DNA from: Azospirillaceae bacterium
GTDB lineage: Bacteria > Pseudomonadota > Alphaproteobacteria > Azospirillales > Azospirillaceae
Length of the DNA: 64,000 bases
Direction: 5' to 3'
Assembly: GCA_035645145.1 (NCBI GenBank)
Contig: DASQNC010000049.1
Location: 43,867-107,866, forward strand
The notes under the pieces were generated by a model. It was given only the letters and a program-made list of their open reading frames with translations. It ran no database searches and was not told the DNA's origin. This document shows, piece by piece, positions 58,081 to 64,000 of this stretch. How positions within the stretch are numbered: the stretch's first letter is position 1; each line of letters starts with the position of its first letter. The position numbers and the translations under genes were made by a program.

Positions 58081-59533
58081 GATCCAGATCGCGCCCCTGG
58101 CCGTGGCCATTGGGCTGCTGGCCGCGGGCCGCGGTGCGTTGCTGGCGGGGGCGGCGGGCCTGTTCGTGACGGCTGCCGCAGCCCTGGCCACGTCCCCGCT
58201 CGGTCCCGAAGCGCTTGCGGGGGAGGCCGTGCGCGGCGCGTGGCTGGCGTGGCATGCGATTGCGGTCATGGCCGCGGGCATGTTCTTCCAGCGCAGCCTG
58301 GAACCGATGCGCGCGACGCCTCCGGCATCCGCCGGGAACAACGGATCGACGGACCGGCCCGGAGGCTTCGATTACCGGAGCGCCTACTCCGCGTGCTTCC
58401 TCGTAGGCCCCTTCACGGAATCCGCCACCGGTTTCGGGGTCGGCTATGTGATCGCGCTTTCGCTGCTGCTGCGGATGGGAGTGCCGGCTCTCGCCGCGGC
58501 CGTCCTGGGCCTGTTCAGCCAGATCCTGGTCCCTTGGGGGGCGCTGGCGGTTGGAACCCGGATCGGCGCTCACCTCACCGGGCTTCCCGAGGAGAGCCTG
58601 AGCGCAGGCAGCGCGTTGCTGACGGTCCCTCTGCTCTTCGGCCATCTCGCCACGTTCTGGTGGCTGCTGCGGCGCTTCTCGCTCCCGGTCCCGCGCCGGG
58701 CCGCCGTCGAGGACGTGGCCTGGACCGCTGCCATGGCGGCACTGCTTTTCCTGACCGCCCGGATCGCGGCGGTCGAGATCGTCGTGATCGCCACGCTCGG
58801 GCCGCTGCTGGCGTTGCGCTATCTCCGGGACGCCAGGCCCACCCGTTCGCGCCTCATCGACGATATCCGCGCGAATCTGGGTTACGTGGCGTTGACGGCC
58901 GCCCTCCTGGCGACACGCCTCATCCCCGGGTTGGATGCGGCGCTGTGGTCGGGACCGGTGCTCCGGCCGTTCGAAGGCGAACTGCCGTTCCCGGTGCTCA
59001 TGAACCCGAGTTTCTGGCTTCTCCTCGTTCCGTTGGTGCTCCTGCTCGTCCAGGGGCGCCCGGGGAGGATCCTCCCGGCCTTGAAGGCAACCGCCCGGTT
59101 TGCGTGGAAGCCGTCGCTGGTGACGTTGTTCTTCGTGGTGATGGCGCGCCTGTTCGCGGGCTCCGGCATGGCCGGAAACCTCGCCACCTCCCTGCACGGT
59201 GCGGTGGGGACCTTCGCGGTCGTGGCGACGCCGTCCTTTGCGGGCCTCGCGGGGTTCCTGACCGGCAGCAACACCGGTTCGAACGGCCTGATGATGCCGA
59301 TCCAGGCGGCCCTGGCGGCGCGGGTGGCTGTCGATGCGGTCCTGATGGCCGCCGTTCAGAACACCATCGGCAGCGCGTTCACCATGCTTTCCCCGATCCG
59401 CATTTCCTTGGGATGCGCGCTGGTCGCATCACCGGGCCTGGAGGGGGAGGTCTATCGCCAAGGGGCCGTCATCGGCGGGATGGTGCTCACGATCGGAACC
59501 GCGCTGGTCGCGCTCGTGCTCGCCCTCGGGTGA
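58034..59533 (+). CDS. L-lactate permease (LctP)-family transporter
   Basis: A protein of up to 499 residues with about twelve membrane helices. The hallmark GSNTGSNGLMMPIQAALAAR near residue 415 and the preceding FVVMARLFAGSGMAGNLATS are typical of LctP/GlcA permeases, which import L-lactate or glycolate with protons. The early motif CFLVGPFTESATGFGVGYVI is also characteristic. The start is uncertain: ATG 58034 lies in a tandem repeat and directly before a C10 tract at codons 3-6; the next in-frame GTG is at 58102. No lactate dehydrogenase genes are adjacent. The binding protein gene follows after 183 bases. Confidence 0.85.
   Translation: MSAPPPARSSVIIEVWIQIAPLAVAIGLLAAGRGALLAGAAGLFVTAAAALATSPLGPEALAGEAVRGAWLAWHAIAVMAAGMFFQRSLEPMRATPPASAGNNGSTDRPGGFDYRSAYSACFLVGPFTESATGFGVGYVIALSLLLRMGVPALAAAVLGLFSQILVPWGALAVGTRIGAHLTGLPEESLSAGSALLTVPLLFGHLATFWWLLRRFSLPVPRRAAVEDVAWTAAMAALLFLTARIAAVEIVVIATLGPLLALRYLRDARPTRSRLIDDIRANLGYVALTAALLATRLIPGLDAALWSGPVLRPFEGELPFPVLMNPSFWLLLVPLVLLLVQGRPGRILPALKATARFAWKPSLVTLFFVVMARLFAGSGMAGNLATSLHGAVGTFAVVATPSFAGLAGFLTGSNTGSNGLMMPIQAALAARVAVDAVLMAAVQNTIGSAFTMLSPIRISLGCALVASPGLEGEVYRQGAVIGGMVLTIGTALVALVLALG
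58041..58050 (+). repeat. Poly-C tract (C10) in the first codons of the permease
   Basis: Ten consecutive C occupy codons 3-6 after the ATG at 58034. Runs of this length are prone to slipped-strand change, which would shift the reading frame. If the upstream ATG is the true start, the gene could switch on and off; if a downstream GTG is used, the tract lies in the leader. Confidence 0.8.
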
Positions 59534-59716
59534 GCATTCCCGGAGTCCGGTTCCACCGGGCCGGCGTATCGCACCCGCATCCCTTCAACCCGGGCCGGTG
59601 CGCCGGCCCGCCTTGTCGTTGCTCGCATCGAGTTGCGGGGATGCGGAACGTTCAACTTTCGTTAACGTGGCCTCTGCACTATTGCAAACCTAATTTGAAG
59701 AAAAATGGAGGCTTCC

Positions 59717-60451
59717 GTGCGTCGTTTAATCCTTGCGGGTCTGCTGGTTTTTCTGGGCGTGTCACGCGCTTGGGCCGCGGACGTGCGATTGCTGAATTAC
59801 TACGACTTGCCGCCGTTCCTGACCGGTCAAAACCAGGGGCTGACCTACGCGCTCGCCTCGTATCTGACCAAGAAGTCGGACGGCAAATACACCTTCGTCG
59901 TCGAAAACCTGCCGCGCCGACGCTTCGATGCCGTTCTGGCCGAGGGCAAGCCCGTCGCCGTGGCGTGGGCGGTTCCCGCTTTCGTCGGTGACAAGGAGCA
60001 GGCCAAGTACAAGTGGTCGCCGGCAGTGCTGGCGGACGCCAACGTCGTCGTCTCCCGGAAGGACCGGCCGTTCGAATACACCGGGCCGGAGTCCCTGGCC
60101 GGCAAAACGTTGGGCGGCGTCGCCGGCTACGTGTACGGGCCGATCGATCCCCTGGTGGACGCCGGAAAGATCAAGCGCGAGGACGCCGCCACGGAGTTGC
60201 TCAACCTCAGGAAGGTAACGGAAGGTCGTGTCGACGCCACGGTCCTGGCGGAGACGGCGGCGAATTACCTGATCAAGACCGAGGGCTTGTCCGACAAGCT
60301 GCACATCTCGGCCACTCCGCACAGCAAGTACGACCGCCATGTGTTCGTGGCGGGCAACGACCCGGAATTGGCGGACTTCATCGCCAAGACGGTGGGGGGC
60401 ATGGCTGCCGATCCCGAGTGGAAGACCGCCAGCGGACCCTTCCTGAAGTGA
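59717..60451 (+). CDS. Periplasmic solute-binding protein (SBP family 3-like)
   Basis: A 244-residue secreted protein starting at the GTG at 59717, which has GGAGG five bases upstream; the ATG at 59705 overlaps that site and is less likely. Signal peptide about 1-20 (LILAGLLVFLGVSRAWAADV). The mature domain has the two-lobe amino-acid-binding-protein pattern: VRLLNYYDLPPFLTGQNQGL, the hinge SLAGKTLGGVAGYVYGP, ATVLAETAANYLI and the C-terminal NDPELADFIAKTVGGMAAD. No ABC permease or ATPase follows, so it may work as an orphan binding protein or as a sensory input. A perfect hairpin with a GCGA loop follows the gene. Confidence 0.88.
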   Translation: MRRLILAGLLVFLGVSRAWAADVRLLNYYDLPPFLTGQNQGLTYALASYLTKKSDGKYTFVVENLPRRRFDAVLAEGKPVAVAWAVPAFVGDKEQAKYKWSPAVLADANVVVSRKDRPFEYTGPESLAGKTLGGVAGYVYGPIDPLVDAGKIKREDAATELLNLRKVTEGRVDATVLAETAANYLIKTEGLSDKLHISATPHSKYDRHVFVAGNDPELADFIAKTVGGMAADPEWKTASGPFLK

Positions 60452-60459
60452 GGCCGGCC

Positions 60460-60481
60460 GCGGACGGGGCGACCCGTCCGC
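60460..60481 (+). terminator. Hairpin after the binding-protein gene
   Basis: GCGGACGGG (60460-60468) pairs with CCCGTCCGC (60473-60481) around the GNRA-type loop GCGA, nine bases after the stop. No U tract follows. Confidence 0.55.
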
Positions 60482-60606
60482 CATCCGCCCGGTAAGCGCC
60501 CGCATCACAGGCCCAGCCGGGAAGGGTGTTGCGTGGGACGGACGGCCGCCGCACAGTCCGCCGCGGGTCCGTTCGGTCGGCCCGACTTCTGGCCGCTTCG
60601 CACATC

Positions 60607-61728
60607 ATGGCTCGCCGTCGCCGTTCCTCTCCGAACCAACTCGACCTGTTCGCGCCGTCCGGCGTGGCGAACCACGCCCAGGCAGGGGCAGGGCAGGACA
60701 CGCACGCCCCCAATTCCGGTGGGCCCAATCCCGGCGTCCCCGGTCCCGGCAGGCCCAATTCCGGTGGGCCGGGCCCTCTTGGCGCCCCGGTGCCGGCCGC
60801 GTCCCCGTCCGTGGCGGTGGACGCGGTGTCCGACAGCCGCCTGCTGGACGTGCTCAACCTCCACCTGTTCGGCGATCCGTGCGGGCTGCCGCCTCTCCCC
60901 GAAGTGGTGGGGGAGCTGGGCCGGCGGCGGGTGCGGGCCGCGGTCGCACCGCTGCTGCAGCTCATCCGCCGACACCGGGGGCACGACCGCCTGCATCCGG
61001 CGCCGCAGGTGGCACATGCGGCGGAAGCCTTGGCGGCGATCGGCGATCCCGCAGCCGGCGCGCCGCTCGCCGCCCTGGCGACGGAGGGAGCCTTTTCGGC
61101 GGTGTCCGTCGTGGCGATGCTGTCCGCGCTTGCGGAGCTTCGCTTCCGCCCGTCGGCGGGAATCCTGCCCTCGCTCCTGTCGGATGCGGATCCGGACGTT
61201 CGCCGGGCGGCGTGCCGGACGGCCGCGGCCATCGGGGCGGCCGAACTTGTGCCGGCGTTGGAGGCCACGGCGGCAGACGCTCCGCCTCAGGTTGCCGCGG
61301 CGGCAGTCCTGGCCCTGGGGCATCTGGGATGGCGGCCGGCAAAGGCCGCGCTCGAAGCCAGCCTGGACCGGGCGGCGCCCGTGGACCTGCCGGATATCCT
61401 GGCGGCGTTGCGCCCCCTGGCGGACGGCGAGAGTGCCGTGCACATCGGCCGGGCCTGCGAACGCATGGACGAGGCGGGACGGATCGCCGCCGTGGAGGTT
61501 CTGGCCGACATCGGCGGGCCGGCGGCGGTCGCCGGGATCATCCGACGGGTGCGGGATCCCCGCGCGGCCGTGCGGCTGGCCGTGGCCCATGCCCTCGCCG
61601 GTACGATGGCGGAGCCGGGCGATGCCGCCAAGGCGGCCGACGCCTTGGCCCGGCTGCTGAACGACCCGGATCCGCAGGTCGCGGAGGCGGCGCGGATCGC
61701 GGCGCAAAGGCGCGACGACTGGGGCTGA
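60607..61728 (+). CDS. HEAT-repeat protein
   Basis: A 373-residue protein starting at the ATG at 60607 (MARRRRSSPNQLDLFAPSGV). Residues about 25-60 are a low-complexity Gly/Pro/Asn segment with a short repeated motif (PNSGGPNPGVPGPGRPNSGG). From about residue 85 to the end the protein is built of helical HEAT/PBS-lyase-type repeats of about 30 residues, for example AAEALAAIGDPAAGAPLAAL, DADPDVRRAACRTAAAIGAA, VLALGHLGWRPAKAALEASL and RDPRAAVRLAVAHALAGTMA. Such repeats mediate protein contacts, and some act as chromophore lyases; no catalytic residues are seen. No signal peptide. Function unknown. Confidence 0.85.
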   Translation: MARRRRSSPNQLDLFAPSGVANHAQAGAGQDTHAPNSGGPNPGVPGPGRPNSGGPGPLGAPVPAASPSVAVDAVSDSRLLDVLNLHLFGDPCGLPPLPEVVGELGRRRVRAAVAPLLQLIRRHRGHDRLHPAPQVAHAAEALAAIGDPAAGAPLAALATEGAFSAVSVVAMLSALAELRFRPSAGILPSLLSDADPDVRRAACRTAAAIGAAELVPALEATAADAPPQVAAAAVLALGHLGWRPAKAALEASLDRAAPVDLPDILAALRPLADGESAVHIGRACERMDEAGRIAAVEVLADIGGPAAVAGIIRRVRDPRAAVRLAVAHALAGTMAEPGDAAKAADALARLLNDPDPQVAEAARIAAQRRDDWG

Positions 61729-61904
61729 GGCCCCGGCCGGAAACCTCGGTTCCACGGCACGGATCCCGGAAATACCCTTCCGTGCATCGGCTGTTGCGCC
61801 GTGCTTGTTTCTTCTGCGATAAAAATCACGGCCAAGGATAACCAAGATCCCGCGGGTGCAACACCCAGCAGGACATGCCGTGAGAACAGGAGAGGATCCG
61901 CTCA

Positions 61905-63668
61905 ATGACAGTGGATACAGCAGTCTCGGGCTCGGCTCCCCGGGTGCGCCCGATGACCTCGGAGGAGAGGAAGGTCATCCTCGCTTCCTCCGCGGGAACC
62001 GTCTTCGAATGGTACGATTTCTACCTTTACGGGTCGCTTGCCGTTCTCATCGGGGCGAACTTCTTCAGCCAGTTCCCGGAAAGCACGCGCAACATCTTCG
62101 CGCTACTCGCATTCGCGGCCGGGTTCCTGGTCCGTCCGTTCGGCGCCCTGGTGTTCGGCCGCCTGGGTGACTTGGTCGGTCGCAAGTACACCTTCCTCAT
62201 CACGATTATGATCATGGGTGTGTCGACCTTCGTGGTCGGCATCCTGCCGACGGCCAATCAGATCGGCATCGCCGCGCCCATCATTCTCATCATCCTGCGC
62301 CTTCTGCAGGGTCTGGCCCTGGGCGGCGAGTACGGTGGTGCGGCGACATACGTGGCCGAGCATGCGCCGCAGGGCCGCCGCGGTTTCTACACCAGTTGGA
62401 TCCAGACCACGGCGACCCTGGGCCTGTTCCTGTCGCTGTTGGTGATCCTGTTCACCCGCACCATCATCGGCGAACAGGATTTCGCCGCCTGGGGTTGGCG
62501 CATCCCGTTCCTGCTGTCGATCCTGCTGTTGGGGATCTCGGTCTGGATTCGCCTGCAGCTTCAGGAATCTCCGGCCTTCCAAAAGATGAAGGAGGAGGGC
62601 ACCCAGTCCAAGGCACCGCTGTCCGAAGCCTTCGGTCAGTGGAAGAACGCCAAGGTTGCGATCCTGGCCCTGTTCGGCCTGGTCGCCGGCCAAGCCGTCG
62701 TTTGGTACACGGGCCAGTTCTACGCCCTGTTCTTCCTGCAATCGATCCTGAAAGTCGACGGCTACACCGCAAACCTTCTGATCGCGTGGTCGCTGATTCT
62801 TGGTACGGGCGGGTTCGTTCTGTTCGGTTGGCTGTCCGACAAGATCGGCCGCAAACCGATCATCCTGGCCGGCTGCCTGGTGGCCGCGGCGACCTACTTC
62901 CCGCTGTTCGGGATGATCACCAAGAATGCCAACCCGGCGCTCTACCAGGCCCAGGCCAACGCCAAGGTCACCGTCGTGGCCGACCCCAACGATTGCTCGT
63001 TCCAGTTCAATCCGGTGGGCACGGCGAGGTTCACCAGCTCGTGCGACATCGTGAAGGCCGCGCTCGCGACCCGCTCCGTCCTCTATTCCACCGAAGCGGC
63101 CCCCCCGGGAACCGTGGCGTCGGTGAGGGTCGGTGACCGGACGATCGAAGCCTATGACGCCAGCCGGATTCCGGCGCCCGAACTGCAGGCCCGGCAGGCG
63201 GCGTTCACCCGTGCGCTGGGCGAGGCGGCCACGGCGGCGGGTTATCCGGGCGCCGACAACCCCTCCATCGTCAAGATGTCCAATCCGTTCGACATCTTCC
63301 GCGGCCAGACCTTCACCCTGGTGGCCCTGCTGACCCTCCTGGTCATCTACGTCACCATGGTCTACGGCCCGATCGCGGCGGCGCTGGTGGAGCTGTTCCC
63401 CACCCGGATCCGCTACACCGCCATGTCGCTGCCCTACCACATCGGCAACGGCTGGTTCGGCGGGCTGATGCCGGCGACGGCCTTCGCCATGATCGCGCAG
63501 ACGGGCGACGTGTATTACGGCCTCTGGTACCCCATCGTGATCGCGCTGGCCTGCGTGGTGATCGGCATCTTCTTCGTGCCGGAAACCTACAAGCGCGACC
63601 TGTTCGCCGAGAACGCCGACGGCTCGGCCTCCTCGGCCGATGCCGTGCGGGTGCGCGCGGCGGAGTAG
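61905..63668 (+). CDS. MFS transporter, metabolite:H+ symporter (MHS/ShiA-like)
   Basis: A 587-residue twelve-helix transporter. The MHS start ILASSAGTVFEWYDFYLYGS, the loop 2-3 signature FGRLGDLVGRKYTFLITIMI, LRLLQGLALGGEYGGAATYV and AEHAPQGRRGFYTSWIQ identify the shikimate/dicarboxylate/proline-betaine symporter family. Helices 7-8 keep FGWLSDKIGRKPIILAG. It is longer than the usual 430-450 residues because about 125 residues (341-465) are inserted in an outward loop, with Cys residues in NDCSFQ and SSCDIV. The substrate is probably an organic acid or compatible solute. Start 61905 has AGGAGAGG upstream. Confidence 0.94.
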   Translation: MTVDTAVSGSAPRVRPMTSEERKVILASSAGTVFEWYDFYLYGSLAVLIGANFFSQFPESTRNIFALLAFAAGFLVRPFGALVFGRLGDLVGRKYTFLITIMIMGVSTFVVGILPTANQIGIAAPIILIILRLLQGLALGGEYGGAATYVAEHAPQGRRGFYTSWIQTTATLGLFLSLLVILFTRTIIGEQDFAAWGWRIPFLLSILLLGISVWIRLQLQESPAFQKMKEEGTQSKAPLSEAFGQWKNAKVAILALFGLVAGQAVVWYTGQFYALFFLQSILKVDGYTANLLIAWSLILGTGGFVLFGWLSDKIGRKPIILAGCLVAAATYFPLFGMITKNANPALYQAQANAKVTVVADPNDCSFQFNPVGTARFTSSCDIVKAALATRSVLYSTEAAPPGTVASVRVGDRTIEAYDASRIPAPELQARQAAFTRALGEAATAAGYPGADNPSIVKMSNPFDIFRGQTFTLVALLTLLVIYVTMVYGPIAAALVELFPTRIRYTAMSLPYHIGNGWFGGLMPATAFAMIAQTGDVYYGLWYPIVIALACVVIGIFFVPETYKRDLFAENADGSASSADAVRVRAAE

Positions 63669-63692
63669 GACCCCCCCCAGCGGCGGGACATG

Positions 63693-64000
63693 TCAGGAGG
63701 CGTCGGGGCAACCCGGCGCCTTCTGCGTTTCGGGGAAGTAGAGGCGGCACACCCAGCCGGGCAGCCGCGCCGCGCGCTCAACAACCGCGCCGTTCTCCAG
63801 GCGAAGCGCGAGAAGGGGCCGGCGGCCTTCGGCGGTGGTGTCGTACACCCAGGCTTCGTCGGCGTGCAGGACGGCCGCGCGGATCAGGGCGGGGTTGCGG
63901 TCGAAGCGGGCGCGGATGCGCGCCTCCGGGACCGGGTGGCCGCCATCGGCGACGCGGAAGCCGACGCGCTCGACGGCGATGGCGGCGTCCTCCAGGTGCA
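63693..64000 (-). CDS. Zeta-toxin-like predicted ATPase, C-terminal part (5' end cut)
   Basis: The minus strand reads 102 residues up to the window edge, ending at a TGA at 63693-63695. The segment AIAVERVGFRVADGGHPVPE followed by ARIRARFDRNPALIRAA and HADEAWVYDTTAEGRRPLLA matches the C-terminal half of the COG4185-type P-loop kinases related to zeta toxin: the RV.GGH..P...I..RF stretch and an AD..WVYD strand. The P loop would be encoded beyond the window. Family members may phosphorylate UDP-N-acetylglucosamine or another small molecule; no antitoxin gene is visible on this side. Confidence 0.7.
   Translation of the reverse strand, partial: HLEDAAIAVERVGFRVADGGHPVPEARIRARFDRNPALIRAAVLHADEAWVYDTTAEGRRPLLALRLENGAVVERAARLPGWVCRLYFPETQKAPGCPDAS

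Noticed and set aside
60533..61660. Alternative plus-strand frame overlapping the HEAT-repeat gene
   Set aside because: The chosen frame shows a clear helical repeat pattern, whereas this one is Arg/Trp/Cys-rich noise.
63671..63678. C8 run after the MFS transporter stop
   Set aside because: It lies outside any coding region and is short; no functional consequence is evident.

Overview
The window is high-GC bacterial chromosome, gene-dense and transcribed from both strands. The gene content points to an alphaproteobacterium: a yqeY-dnaG-rpoD run, carB followed by greA, an HWE-type histidine kinase, an ELM1-family protein and DUF2382 stress proteins. I infer a member of the Rhodospirillales (Azospirillaceae-like), but no rRNA is present to confirm this. 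I see no phage, no insertion sequence and no CRISPR array. The two end genes are cut by the window edges: a thioredoxin-reductase-like oxidoreductase on the left and a zeta-toxin-like ATPase on the right.

Layout. 0-6 kb: sugar kinase, membrane-anchored coiled-coil protein, and a chemotaxis locus with a periplasmic Cache protein, a chemoreceptor and a decayed receptor tail. 6-13 kb: CsaA-like protein, EAL phosphodiesterase, dienelactone hydrolase, a dipeptide-type ABC importer without its ATPases, VOC and DUF924 proteins. 13-19 kb: EF-G-like GTPase, a CHRD/RTX secreted protein, Dps and MsrP. 19-25 kb: a tightly coupled minus-strand operon (MaoC, SDR, FkbH-like, ACP, MBOAT, SGNH) that looks like a complete unit for building an acyl group on a carrier protein and exporting it onto a surface polymer. 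25-29 kb: a large hybrid HWE kinase, then about 1.2 kb with no convincing gene but a structured RNA candidate and a strong terminator. 30-36 kb: LysR, trxB, an unrecognised 637-residue protein, a 2-oxoglutarate oxygenase, an ELM1-like protein and a divergent Lrp regulator. 36-48 kb: oxidoreductase, RsmC-like methyltransferase, greA, carB, a plus-strand stress cassette (DUF2382 and small membrane proteins) and carA. 47.5-53 kb: yqeY, dnaG and an oversized rpoD. 53-57 kb: DsbA-like isomerase, tRNA with CAT anticodon, and a second Cache/chemoreceptor pair. 57-64 kb: lipoprotein, lactate-permease-like transporter with unusual 5' repeats, periplasmic binding protein, HEAT-repeat protein, MFS transporter and the partial ATPase.

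The items I judge most worth a second look are the acyl-transfer operon (18952-24921), the duplicated soluble-Cache plus chemoreceptor modules, one followed by a receptor remnant (3286-5732 and 54403-56612), the internal duplication inside RpoD (50426-52921), the 84-base tandem repeat and C10 tract at the start of the permease gene (57913-58080), and the UUCG-capped structured RNA candidate (29604-29706). All functional statements are read from sequence motifs and family knowledge. No database search was run.
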